A stretch of DNA of 64,000 nt from Pythium myriotylum. Its lineage: Eukaryota > Oomycota > Peronosporomycetes > Pythiales > Pythiaceae. This document shows positions 9,957 to 19,869 of this stretch, one piece after another. Under the pieces are notes generated by a model. The model was not told the origin of the DNA, did not search any database, and saw nothing but the letters and a program-made list of their open reading frames with translations. Positions within the stretch are counted from its first letter, which is position 1, and each line of letters starts with the position of its first letter. Location of the stretch: contig JALJCQ010000017.1 of NCBI GenBank assembly GCA_023091665.1, positions 186,001 to 250,000 of the forward strand, in the 5' to 3' direction. Both the position numbers and the translations under genes were made by a program.

Positions 9957-10655
9957 ATGCCCCAGCCTCTCGACGATGAGCTCTTCAAGCAGTCGCCGGC
10001 GCTCGAGATCGCGCTCGCCGACGCGCTCGTGGAGCGCGAGCCGCTGCCCGAGGAGCTCGCGCTCGACGAGGCCTCGCGCTGCAAGTACCTCAGCAAGCGC
10101 TGTCTGCGCGCGCGCTCCATGAAGGCCAAGGGCGTGCTCCACAACCTCTGTCTCCACCACCGCGCCAAGGCCATCCTCAACCAGCGCCGCCTCGAGCTGC
10201 GCAAGCGCGGCCGCCACGACCATCACGACGACGCCGCGACCACGACCTCTTCGACCGCCGAGCGCAAGCCCCGACGCAACGCCAAGCGCCGGCTCGAGAG
10301 CTGCGAGCAGCCGATGAAGAAGCGCAAGACCGCCGCGACGCGCCGACGCATGTACAAACCCACGACCGTGATGCTGCCGCCCATCGACGTCAACGCCAGC
10401 GAGCCGAGCGCCAAGATGAGCAAGCTCGACCACGCGCTCTCGCCGCGAGACGTCTACGACTTGGAGCCGCTCGAGACGGCGTCGCCGTGCCACGTCGAGG
10501 CGGTCGAGCCCTTCCAGACGCTCTCGCCGCGCGACGTGGACGACCTGGAGCCCTACCGCACGCCCGCGACGCTGCTGGCCGAAGACCTCGAAGAGCTGCA
10601 GGGCCTCGTGGCCGAGGTGACCACGACGTTCGAGGACGGCGTGCTCGTCGTCTAG
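9957..10655 (+). CDS. Hypothetical protein with basic centre and repeated C-terminal motif
   Basis: A 232-aa single-exon protein from the ATG in a CCGACCATGCC context. Strong GC3 and an acidic, helical N-terminus (DDELFKQSPALEIALADALVE) support coding. Residues about 60-120 are Arg/Lys/His-rich with nuclear-localisation-like clusters (RKPRRNAKRR, KKRK). The C-terminal part carries a degenerate tandem unit: LSPRDVYDLEPLETASP and LSPRDVDDLEPYRTPA, about 30 residues apart, with a weaker middle copy CHVEAVEPFQT. I do not recognise a family. A nuclear role is inferred only from the basic clusters. It is convergent with the PAT1 gene. Confidence 0.7.
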   Translation: MPQPLDDELFKQSPALEIALADALVEREPLPEELALDEASRCKYLSKRCLRARSMKAKGVLHNLCLHHRAKAILNQRRLELRKRGRHDHHDDAATTTSSTAERKPRRNAKRRLESCEQPMKKRKTAATRRRMYKPTTVMLPPIDVNASEPSAKMSKLDHALSPRDVYDLEPLETASPCHVEAVEPFQTLSPRDVDDLEPYRTPATLLAEDLEELQGLVAEVTTTFEDGVLVV

Positions 10656-10911
10656 GCACGTCGGCGGCGGCTGTATTTATTAGAGTTGATGAAAATGCCA
10701 CACCTACAGATCTCTCTGTCTTTCCATCATGGCGAGTTCGCAGTGTCGTCGAGTTTCACATTCACAGGCAAAGGAAAGGAGAAGAGGAAGACGGTCTCGT
10801 GCAAAACAGAAAAGAAGAGAAAGATGGATGTAAGTCGTAGCTACCTAGAAAGAACGAGCGAGGGGCGACAGACCGCGGGGGCATCAGCGAGAAAAAATGG
10901 TTCATGCCCCT

Positions 10912-12951
10912 CTAAGCCGACTGCTTGATGGCCGTCGCCAACGCCACGAACGACTCCTGCGAGCGGTTCCACTGGAGCTTGGTCTCCTCGGTCGCCGCCT
11001 CGTTGATCGAGGCACCACCTCGCTGGAGAAGAGCCTGCAGGGCCTCGGCGCGGCCGCGGTTGTACAAAAGCACTCGGAGCGACTGCAAATCGTGCCCACT
11101 CATCGCACGTGTGAGACACTCGGTGAGGAGCTCGGCCGAAGGAGCCGGAGGATGGTACAGCAGCGTCAGCACGAGCGTTTGGCAGAGGCGCTCGTCTTCC
11201 TCGTCCGTCAGACTCGTCGTCTCGCCCGTCGAGATCTTGCTCACGCCCGAGGCCGACAGCAGGAACTCGATCAGGTGCGGGAGAAGCACGAAGCGAGCCG
11301 ACGGGTGCAGCAGCGGCAGCGCGCGGCTCATGAGACGCTTGCCCTTGGCCACCGAGAGCACGCGGTGCAGCTGGGCGACGTCACACGTCACGGGCGTGCT
11401 GCTCTCGGCCGTGGCGGGCGGCACCGAGACGCCCAGCAAGCTCGCGAGTTCGAGCAGCAGCGTGGTCGTGCGCGTGCGCAGCTCGGCCAGCGCCGGGTCC
11501 ATGCTCTCGGCGTCCATCGAGTGGAACTGCTGCACGTTGATGCCTCGAGCATCGAGCAAGTGGCGAGCATCTTGCAGCGAGAGCAGACACTGGAGACCTC
11601 GGTCGATTTGCTGCCGCTTGACCCACGCGTCGCTCGCAAAGACTTCTTTTTTGGTCTTGACCACCATGTTGGACGTGGCCGCCTTGGCCGGCTCCTCTGC
11701 CGACTCGGCTCCCGCCGGCGCGTCTGGGTTCTCGGCGGTGGACGTCGTCTTGTCCTCTTCTGGTTCGTCTGCTGCGAGATGCAACGACTGCTTCGGGCGG
11801 TACAGGTTGCGCGGGTTGTTCCGACCGAGCACGTTGTGCTCGGCTTCCCACTTGCGGGCCTTGGCGACTCGCGACGTCTCGGTCGTGTCCACCGACTTGA
11901 TATGCTCGAGCTTCCAGGACGGCAGCGGCAGGCCTCGGCCGCCTGCACGAGGCACGGGCCCTCGGGACCGCTTCTGCACGTAGTTGTGGAAGTAGTAGTC
12001 GTCGCTGAACGGGTCGCTCGAGCGCACTTGCTTGGTCTGCTGCTGGACGACAAAGTTGATGTCGCGCGGCGTCATCATCTTGAACCGCGGCGCGAACGCC
12101 GGCGGCGGCATCTGCATCATGGGCGGCGGCGGCGGGTACGGCATGCCTCCGGGCGGCGGCGGGCCTCGCATCTGCATCATATGCGGCGGTGGTGGAGGTC
12201 CGCGCATGCCAAACGGCGGCATGTGCATCGGGTGCATGGGCGGCGGCGGCTGGCCGTGGCCATACGGATACGACTGCTGGTGCGGCGGCGGAGGGGGTCC
12301 TTGCGGCGGCGGCGGCGCGTACTGCTGCTGCTGGAAGTGCGCTTGCTGCTGCTGGTGGTAAGCCTGCGGCGGCGGCGGCGGCGGCTGCTGCCACGCGCCA
12401 GGCGGCGGCGGGATCGCCGAGGGCGCCGGCACGCCGGGCGGCGGCGCGAGCGGCTGCTTGACGGGCGTGGCGAGCGAGTCGTCGTCGTCGAGCCCGAGCG
12501 CCTTGAGGCTCGGGATCTCGCTGGCGTCCAGCACGTCCGAGGCGTCGTCTTTCGCGTCGCCTGTTGCTGTTGTCGTCGTACTCGTGAGCTGCGAAAAGGC
12601 CTGCTGGCCGCGCGCCCACTTGAGATCCGAGTCCGAGGCCGAGAGCCCCGGCGGCGGCGCGCGCGCAAAGCCGGGCGGCGGCTTGGCGGGCTTGCTGTCG
12701 TCTAAGCCGCTGAAGCCGCCGAGAAACGCGGCCGAGAACGTGTCGTTGAAGAAGAGCGACGCGCCGCCGAGTGTCGACGTCGAAGTCGAAGCCGAGTCGT
12801 CGGCGTCCGCGGGCCCCAGGAGGTCGTGCGCGCGCAGATCTTCGAGCAGCGACTCGTACTTCTTGTCGTCGACGCTCGTGGCGGAGAAAAAGGCCGGCAG
12901 CGCGTCCAGCGCGCCGCCGAAGGCGCCGAACGCGTCGTCCGAGGTCGCCAT
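10912..12951 (-). CDS. PAT1: PAT1 homologue, mRNA decapping activator
   Basis: A 679-aa single-exon protein. The start is the ATG at 12951 (MATSDDAFGAFGG); a GTG six bases upstream is in frame but not a normal nuclear start. The N-terminus is an acidic region with DAFGAFGGALD, followed by a long Pro/Gln/Gly-rich disordered segment (about residues 170-300). Residues near 300-345 carry the conserved Pat1 core TPRDINFVVQQQTKQV and SDPFSDDYYFHNYVQKR, followed by the alpha-helical C-terminal domain (near 400-679) that in other eukaryotes binds the Lsm1-7 ring and Dcp2. PAT1 links deadenylated mRNA to decapping in P-bodies. The gene is preceded by about 1.1 kb of non-coding sequence. Confidence 0.88.
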   Translation of the reverse strand: MATSDDAFGAFGGALDALPAFFSATSVDDKKYESLLEDLRAHDLLGPADADDSASTSTSTLGGASLFFNDTFSAAFLGGFSGLDDSKPAKPPPGFARAPPPGLSASDSDLKWARGQQAFSQLTSTTTTATGDAKDDASDVLDASEIPSLKALGLDDDDSLATPVKQPLAPPPGVPAPSAIPPPPGAWQQPPPPPPQAYHQQQQAHFQQQQYAPPPPQGPPPPPHQQSYPYGHGQPPPPMHPMHMPPFGMRGPPPPPHMMQMRGPPPPGGMPYPPPPPMMQMPPPAFAPRFKMMTPRDINFVVQQQTKQVRSSDPFSDDYYFHNYVQKRSRGPVPRAGGRGLPLPSWKLEHIKSVDTTETSRVAKARKWEAEHNVLGRNNPRNLYRPKQSLHLAADEPEEDKTTSTAENPDAPAGAESAEEPAKAATSNMVVKTKKEVFASDAWVKRQQIDRGLQCLLSLQDARHLLDARGINVQQFHSMDAESMDPALAELRTRTTTLLLELASLLGVSVPPATAESSTPVTCDVAQLHRVLSVAKGKRLMSRALPLLHPSARFVLLPHLIEFLLSASGVSKISTGETTSLTDEEDERLCQTLVLTLLYHPPAPSAELLTECLTRAMSGHDLQSLRVLLYNRGRAEALQALLQRGGASINEAATEETKLQWNRSQESFVALATAIKQSA

Positions 12952-14040
12952 GGGCACGGAGGTGGCCGAGGAAACCGAGGATCACACAGGGGAAGGGAGA
13001 GGGGGGAGAGGAGGGGATGTTGGATTCGGGACAGATTGGTCCCGAATGGGAAGGAGGGTACAGTCCCTTGTTGGAGGTTGAAAGACGGGATCAGAGGGTA
13101 CAGGGTACAGGGTAACGGTTTGGGGGGAAATACCGGTTCGAGAGGAGTAGGAGGCGCCGGAATCGGCCAGTTTCGTCACAGATACAGCCAGCTCAATTGA
13201 CTTGACGGGCAGAAAGGCGTCGGGGGTGCGTATCTCTTGATCAGTGTATGAGTGGACGCCGCCGCTCGAGGCAATCCTTCGCTTCTCTCCTTCGACGCAG
13301 GATCCCTTCCCTTCGCTTCCCTTCCTCGTAAGATCCCTTGTCGCTTCCCCACGCGATCTGGAACGAGAGAGCTCAGGCAACTTGCGGTTGGGAATATTCA
13401 CTTTTTCGCCGATGGATGGTGGGCCAATTACAGTAGGACATGCCGTACACGTTGCTGACGTCGACGTCGTGGGTCTGATGACGGCTCGGGATTTGCGTTT
13501 CGCGGTGCGACACGTCGAGACGAAGGAGACGACTGCCGGGCCGACGACCGAGCTCGTTCTCGAAAGAAATTGCGGCGTCGCCAGGAGTGGATGAGAGGCT
13601 GGGTAGAGGTCTGCATGGGACTTGCAAGCCACCGCGTCCATCTGGTCCCCTTCTCAGCAGCTACGGTTGACTCGTCGAACGAGAAAGCCACACGCAAACA
13701 CAGATCCTGACGCGAGTATCGGTGGCTCGTCGTGGGTCGAGCGAGAGAGGGGATCTTGTCCGGTTGTCGTACTGCCGCTTTCCTCACCCATGACTCTTCT
13801 CCTTTCGTCGACAAAGGCTCGATGGAGCGAGTTCGTTCAGGGTAATAAATATTTTGATTTATGTTCGACCGTGAAAAAAAGAGCTATCCGAATGCACAAA
13901 GCACCGAGGGTGCTGCTAATGATGGGGGGGGGGAGTTCCTACCTAAGTTCTTGCCCGGGCCGACACCGTTGGAGCCCTTGGCGACGACGACACTCAATGC
14001 ACGCCACTGGGGGGGGGGATGAGATTCCATCAATCTACGA
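12952..14040. other. Intergenic region without a supported gene
   Basis: About 1.1 kb between two minus-strand genes; it should hold the PAT1 promoter and the 3' end of the MYB gene. Open frames on both strands here (for example 13244-13594 plus, 13428-13814 minus) show no domain, no sensible codon bias and overlap each other. A purine-rich run AGGGGAAGGGAGAGGGGGGAG-like near 12990-13015 lies just upstream of the PAT1 start, as a pyrimidine tract on the coding strand. Confidence 0.45.
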
Positions 14041-15216
14041 TCAATTGATGCGCTGGCGCTTGAGGTCCAACATCACCGACGACGCCTCCGACTCCATGAG
14101 GTTCCAGCCTTCCTGGGAGCCCCACATCTGCTGCGGGATGGGCGCGATCTGCTGGGCGGTCTCCGAGGTCTCGAGGGCCACGGACGACGACGCGAGCTCC
14201 GACTTGGCCGGGGCGTCCGTCTTCTTCTTGGAGAACACGAAGCGGCGGAGAATGTCCATGCCGGCCTCGTCGGTCTTGGGCTCGGAGCGGCGCTTGCCGC
14301 TCGACGGGCCCTTGAGCACCGCGCCGGGCAGCGAGCTCATCTCTTCGGCGAGCTCCCAGGCAGCGTCGTCCTCGGGCATGTTGCGGAGGAGCTTGGCAAA
14401 GTATCCGTACGCATGGGTACGGACTTGGACGGCGGTCTTCGTCTTGACAAAGGCCTGGATCTTCTTCCACTTGCGGCCGTATCGGTTGAGTCCTTCCATG
14501 AACCGGGCGTGCTCGTCCTCGGTCCAGCGCTCGCGGCGCTTGCTGAGCTTGCCCGACTGGCTCATGGGGGACATGGAGCCCGACGGGCTCGCCGGCGTGT
14601 CCATGCCGTGATCGTCGTACTCGTCCATCGAGTACGACACGTCGATGGGCGCCGGCGGCTGCAGCGCGTACCTCGCGGCGGCGTAGTTGGGCTGCAGCGA
14701 CGCCTGCTGCTGCTGCTGCTGCTGCTCGATCACCTGCTCGGCTTCCTCCATCTCATGGTCGGCCGGCGCGACCGTGACGACCTCGGCCGACGCGTTCGGG
14801 TTGATGTAGAGCTGCTTGGTGCGCGCGAGGATCTCGCTGAAGCTCGGGAGCACGCCGCCCGACGGCGGCGGCGCCTGGAGCTGCTGCTGCTGCTGCTGGC
14901 GCGCCTCGGACGAGAAAAAGTTGGCGACCATGCGCATGCGCGAGACCGGCGGCTGCGGGGGCTCGACGGCCGCCGCCTTCCAGTGGAGCTGCGGCTGCTG
15001 CGGCGGCTGCGGCTGGATGAGCGCGAGCGGCGGGATCTGCAGACGAGGGAGCTCGTGGTGCGTGCGCTGCGGCGTCGGCGCCGGCGGCGCGAGCGAGATG
15101 GAGCCGAACTCGCGGGGCGCCGCCTCCATGGAGGACGGGGGAGGAGGAGGAGGAGCTCCGGGGGCGGCGGAACTGGCACCGTTCTGGTTCCCTCCGAACA
15201 ATCGCGGGAACAACAT
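14041..15216 (-). CDS. SHAQKYF-like single-MYB protein
   Basis: A 391-aa protein on the minus strand, started at the ATG at 15216 (MLFPRLFGGNQNG); the frame is open upstream but that part is not protein-like. The N-terminal 210 residues are Pro/Gln-rich with a poly-Gln run. The MYB domain is at about 222-275: RRERWTEDEHARFMEGLNR, RKWKKIQAFVKTKTAVQVRT, HAYGYFAKL. This is the single-repeat SHAQKYF class common in oomycetes and plants, with the signature changed from SHAQKYF to THAYGYF. A later segment has a basic GKRRSEPKTDE. Such proteins are DNA-binding regulators; the target here is unknown. No intron is needed. Confidence 0.85.
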   Translation of the reverse strand: MLFPRLFGGNQNGASSAAPGAPPPPPPSSMEAAPREFGSISLAPPAPTPQRTHHELPRLQIPPLALIQPQPPQQPQLHWKAAAVEPPQPPVSRMRMVANFFSSEARQQQQQQLQAPPPSGGVLPSFSEILARTKQLYINPNASAEVVTVAPADHEMEEAEQVIEQQQQQQQASLQPNYAAARYALQPPAPIDVSYSMDEYDDHGMDTPASPSGSMSPMSQSGKLSKRRERWTEDEHARFMEGLNRYGRKWKKIQAFVKTKTAVQVRTHAYGYFAKLLRNMPEDDAAWELAEEMSSLPGAVLKGPSSGKRRSEPKTDEAGMDILRRFVFSKKKTDAPAKSELASSSVALETSETAQQIAPIPQQMWGSQEGWNLMESEASSVMLDLKRQRIN

Positions 15217-17353
15217 GGCGAGCGGAGAACAGCGGGGAGGGGGGAGAACGGAGAAAGTGTGTGTGTTGGGAGAACGGGTTTTTGCGCTTTTTTGGTTCTG
15301 GGGCTGCGAGAGCAAATTGCAGAATAATACTCTATGACTCGGGGCGCGTGCATCTCCGCGAGGGTCTCTCCCAAAAGGGGAGGAGGGGGAGGTCGGTCCA
15401 CTCCATGCAGGTGAGGTTTGCTCACCAGCCGCGGCGGCGCACTCTCTCTGTCCCCGGCAGAAAGAGCGCTCAATGTTTTTTGTTCTCCTCCCCTCCTCCC
15501 GGCCCCACTCGCCCCAACAAGGCGGTGATTGTCTCGGATTCGGGCTAGGGTTCGCGGACCCAACCTTACGTGTGCACTGCACCGGCCGACTGCGACAAAG
15601 TTTCGTGGGTTTTCCCAACAAGACGGCCTGTTTCTGTGCTTCCTGCGCTGAATGGAGAGAAAGGCCATGTTCATGCTTGGTGGCGAAGAGACGAGCCAGC
15701 AGCGACCAACGGGGCTGGGCTCCGACTCGCTGCTGGTGCCGCTCTGTTCTTCACAAGTCAGTCGCCCCCACAACAAGCCGGCAACCTGCGCTTGAAGAAG
15801 CCCCATGTTTATGCAAGAGCCCGAGATCTCCACGTCCCCAACGGCCGGCGTCGTCAACCCCCCTCTCGTGAGTAGGTGAACACTCTATTCGATCTCACAG
15901 GACAAAACTTACAGAATGTTGCGAGCTGACACGACACCGAGTCCTGCAGTCTCGGCCTAGAGTGGGAGAGTCGGCGCGGTTCGATAGCTTCTCTCGCGCA
16001 TACACCTCCCGCAGCAATCGTTCCCCCTAGAGTCCATTTTGCCAGGATCCCTCGAGCTCAAGAGACTTGGAAACCCTCCAGCGAGCACCACCCATTTCAA
16101 TTCTTTACTGTACGAAAGGGTGGGACGACTTTTTTTCTCCAGACGGGGCTGTCCGCCGACTGAGTTTCATTTCTCCGTGGCTTTCCGGGTTTGCTTGAAC
16201 ACTGCAAGAGAGGGAGCCCGGGACACTGGATTCTCGCCCGGCCGACTCAACCGCTTCCTTCGATTTATCAGGTTTCCGAGGGAATCCAGGGCCGAAGTGG
16301 GCAATCAAAAAGTGCACCCACCCTCCGGACGGCCCAGAGCCAGGCGACTGGTTCGGGCTCGTCGCCCCCATCCGGAGTGAGTTGAGTTGGCGAGCTCGAA
16401 AACTCTTGAAGATTCCCTCCTCCAGATGGCACACGAAAAGTTTACGCGGATGAACTGGACGACGACTACTGCTCAGGAGCTCAGGAGCTGGTGTACGAGA
16501 CCAACCGATCCTGGGATCATGTGCCAGTGTATGACGCGAGACCGCGTGCAGATCTCGATCTGGGTATGTATGTGGACGACCGGCCCAGTGGCGGCGTGGC
16601 GTCTGCTGTCGCACGCACGCTCGCGCCGTTTTGTCGGTCGGTTGTCGCGCGCACTTTTACGTGCGACGCTCACGAGACTCGTAATCGCGACTTAGCTCGA
16701 TTTGATTTCGTCCCAAGTGATGACCAAACTCGCCACCGCCCACACACGCAGCGTACAGTGGAGCTGACTCTTCAACGATGGGCACAAGAAACGGGCTGAT
16801 TACACCTCGCCAAGTGCATGTGCCGCGCCGTATGCACGCGAGATCTGTCGTGTGACAGACGCCGCCATCGCTACTAAGTGCTCGTAAGCAAACGGCGTGG
16901 GGGGTGGTTGTGTTGTTTTTAGGGTTTTACATCCATGCGTTTGCCATTTCCTCGGTCTCTCCTGGACGTGCTCAATCGTTCGTACCGCATAGATACCGCC
17001 TGGTTTCGCGTTCGCTGTCTCACGCTCGTGTCGGTTTCTGGCGAAACCTGATCTGAGCACCAAGGTCTCTTTTGTCTCGTGGGTCGCAAATTTTCTCTGC
17101 TGTCGTCGTCTTGCCTGCTGGACACAGAGAAACCCGTCGGTGAAGGTCGCGCTCACGCACCTGCAAAAGTCCGAGCTCGCAATCTGAAGCGTAAGCGGCG
17201 TGGTTGAGACGCGTCTGACGCGCCACTTCACTTTCCGTACGTTCACCGCCGTGATTGGCCAAGCGGCAGCGCCGTGAGGATTCTTTCCTTTTCTCAGTCG
17301 GGACGAAGTGCATCATCCACCGAGCAAGTGGTGAGACCTCACCCCGCGTCGCC

Positions 17354-17376
17354 GGGGGGGGGGGGGGGGGGGGGGG
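17354..17376. repeat. Poly-G homopolymer, 23 nt
   Basis: An uninterrupted run of 23 G on the plus strand within the 3.5-kb spacer. Long G runs are rare, polymorphic and error-prone in sequencing, so the exact length may not be reliable. Confidence 0.8.
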
Positions 17377-18103
17377 CTCGCCTCGGCGTCGACCAGCAAC
17401 GTCTCGCACCGCCTCGGCACCACGGCCGAGAGCCGCGTCTCCAAGTTTTCTTTTTCGCAGCTCTCCCTCCCTCCCCCCTCACCGCATAGACCGGGATCTT
17501 CTTCCTTTTCATGCGAAGGTTCATGTCATGTCCCCGGCTGGCCGAAACGAAAGAGAGAGATTGTCTCCACGCCCGTCGCGTCACTAGAATAGGCACGCTG
17601 CTCATCAAGACTCATGGGAGGAGCTCATAATGCCTCGAGCGATATACACTCGTGTATCACGCCTCTGCACGGCGGACAACCACAGCGAAAACATGCTCTC
17701 CTCGCGACGGCGATTCGTCCAGATGGATGGCGCTCACGCTGGGTGCACCCGTGCGCGAGGCGATTACGGTCCTCCCGTCATGTCGCGATGGCTGGTCGCA
17801 GCATCATCACAAGGGTACATGTTGAGGAGTTGCAACGCGACGCAGATGACGGCTCGGTGGGATGGAGTATGTATGCACAAAAGTCGCTGCGGTAGAGATC
17901 TGATTAGATCCCACCCGAGCTTGACGAAGTCGGGTCGTCGCGAGCTGAGACCTTAGGTGTAACTGCTTCTTCGACGACGCCGAGGCATCTCTCCCGCATG
18001 CACTTCGCGACGACATGCCTCAAGTTCAAATTCAAACAGTCAATCTGAATCACTCACGAGATGGATCCATTTGAACCCTGCGAGTTTCAAATTCAAATTC
18101 ACG

Positions 18104-18169
18104 GGATCCAGCGGACATCCGGAAGGTTGTTTTTTTTTTTCCTTCCGGAACTTCCGGACCGCTGGATCC
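18104..18169. repeat. Inverted repeat (hairpin) with two paired blocks
   Basis: GGATCCAGCGG (18104-18114) pairs with CCGCTGGATCC (18159-18169), and TCCGGAAGG (18118-18126) pairs with CCTTCCGGA (18141-18149). The loop is a T-rich tract. The internal spacing differs by a few bases between the arms, so the stem has a bulge. This could be a MITE relic or a structured RNA; no gene is adjacent. Confidence 0.75.
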
Positions 18170-18725
18170 ATCCTGCTGGATCCGGAGGTCCCGTACAGTA
18201 TGTACTGTAGCGAAGAGCCTTCCAGGACAGTCATGGGACAGAGCGGAAGGAAGGCCGTTGGAGCCGCTTCCCAGCCGTCGCAGCATGTGCGCCGCGAGAA
18301 CGAAACACCCTGTTGACGGCGCGCGCAACGCGGCGACGTCGGAACAAACAAGTGTCCTCCACGCTGCGTTCGGAGCTGCGACGCGCCCAAGCACGGATCC
18401 TCTGGACGCCGCATCCAGTGTCCGGACCTCTGGATCGGGTTCTCCAGTGAGTTCCAGTGAACGAACCAACCAACCCCCGTTGAACTTCCGGAACGCGGCC
18501 CTCCTGGACGCAGCCCGAGCCAAAGGTCGTGCGTTGGTGATTGGGCCGCGGCTGCGCGTCCCCTAACCACCGCGTTCTCTGGATTCCCATTGGCTCGATT
18601 CGGATTTCGAAATGTTCCCGCACGTGATTGTGGCTGGAGTGGCTGCGGGAGAATGGTCGTCGGCCTGCTGTTCTCCCGCAGAGAACGCACGCCAACACGG
18701 AGCGGCGTCAGCGCCAACGTAGCCC

Positions 18726-19622
18726 ATGACCACCGCCGTGCTCGTGGCGTCGCCCGCCGTCGCCGTCACTTCCTCGCCGCCGCCCAAGGCGGTGCCGGGC
18801 GCCGCCGACGCCGATGAGATCCGCTCGGCCGAGGACCAGGCTGCGGCCGCCAACGTTGGCGCCGACGAAAACGCCACGACCAACCACGCCAACGCCAACA
18901 CTACCAACGCCAACGATGCCCCCACCACGACAACGACAACGAATACCAACGCCAACGCCAACGCGCCAACGTCTGTGACGTGCGCCGCCGCTGACCGGCT
19001 CAAGAGATCTCGGGTCGCGAGCTCGACCGAGAGCCTCCCCAAGCGCCGACGCGTCTCGTTCGAGTCGGCCGAGATCGTCGAGTTCGAGCCGACCGTCTTC
19101 ACGACGACCGTCACGTCGGGCGGCATCCCCGTGGGCATGTCGCTCACCGAGCGCTCGCGCTCGCGGCGGCGTCTCGACTCGTGGGAGCTCGAGCGCGAGG
19201 ACCTGTACGTACCACGCTTGGAGTCTCCTGAGATTGGCTGAGAGAGAGATGGAGAGACTGACGAGTGCGATTTCTGGGGATTTTCTAGTCGCGTGGGCCG
19301 ACAGAGCTACATGGAGGAAGGGTACTTGGACCCGGCCGAGCGCGAGCTCATCCTGAACAACGCGGGCTGCGCCGAGCAGTCGATGCTCTCGGTCGAGGCC
19401 GAGGTGAACCAGATCATCGCGCACCGCCGCGAGTCGAACGAGGTCGACTTCGACTTTCTCTACGGACTCGTGTCGATCGGCGAAGAGGAGGACGAGGCCG
19501 AGGAAGAAGAAGACGAAGAGGATGAGGATGAGGAAGAAGAAGAAGAAGCGATCGAAGAGGTCCAGCTGCTCACGAGTCTCGTGCAGCAGGTCATCGAGGC
19601 ACGCGAGAAGCGCCAGCGGTAA
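18726..19622 (+). CDS. Two-exon protein with RVSF (PP1-docking-like) motif and acidic C-terminus
   Basis: Exon 1 is 18726-19204 (479 nt), the intron 19205-19288 (84 nt, GTACGT...TCTAG), and exon 2 19289-19622; the split codon makes the frame continuous and gives about 270 aa. The N-terminus is Ala/Thr/Asn-rich, with a degenerate TNANAN repeat. At about residue 100 comes KRRRVSFESAEIVEFEPTVF, then GGIPVGMSLTERSRSRRR. An RVxF motif followed by a short strand, a G-x-P-x-G turn and a basic segment occurs in many oomycete and diatom proteins of unknown role; RVxF is the classical docking motif for protein phosphatase 1, so PP1 binding is a reasonable but untested guess. Exon 2 ends in a very acidic run (near residues 220-245) and a short coiled coil. 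Confidence 0.75.
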
Positions 19623-19869
19623 TCACCCGCCACCACACTGTAGCTAGGGTACTAAGTAGTAGTAGTAGTAGTAGTAGGTAGATGCCGTCGTCAAGGCGCG
19701 GCGTGGCGAGCCCCCGTCGACGCCGCCGCCACGCCGACGCTCGTACCATTAAATTGTAACTGTGGACAAAGTTTGCACTCTTCATTTCCATTTTCATTTT
19801 CTCGCCACTTTTTCTTTCTTTATGTTGGATCTTGGGATTCTCTCGTGTGAGCGGTGTGTGTAAAGATGC

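Larger units (their letters stand above)
15217..18725. other. 3.5-kb spacer with no supported gene
   Basis: This is the longest gap in the left half. Many frames of 60-225 codons are open on both strands, but none shows a domain, a consistent codon bias, or an exon pattern, and they overlap one another. The stretch contains a 23-G homopolymer (17354-17376), direct repeats of TTCAAATTCAAA near 18022-18100, an almost perfect hairpin at 18104-18169 and a cluster of GGATCC/TCCGGA words to about 18520. It could hold promoters of the flanking genes or a degraded repeat. Confidence 0.5.

Noticed and set aside
9225..10493. 422-codon minus-strand ORF
   Set aside because: It overlaps the better supported plus-strand protein, and the upstream part runs through poly-A/T and spacer sequence.
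10897..12705. 602-codon plus-strand ORF opposite PAT1
   Set aside because: Arg/His-rich shadow of the PAT1 coding strand.
14413..15327. 304-codon plus-strand ORF opposite the MYB gene
   Set aside because: Arg/Leu-rich shadow of the Gln/Pro-rich coding strand.
17255..17608. Short ORFs across the poly-G tract
   Set aside because: They contain poly-Gly/Pro runs from the homopolymer and have no support as genes.
18040..18717. 225-codon minus-strand ORF in the 3.5-kb spacer
   Set aside because: It runs through the hairpin and repeat words and shows no domain or codon bias.
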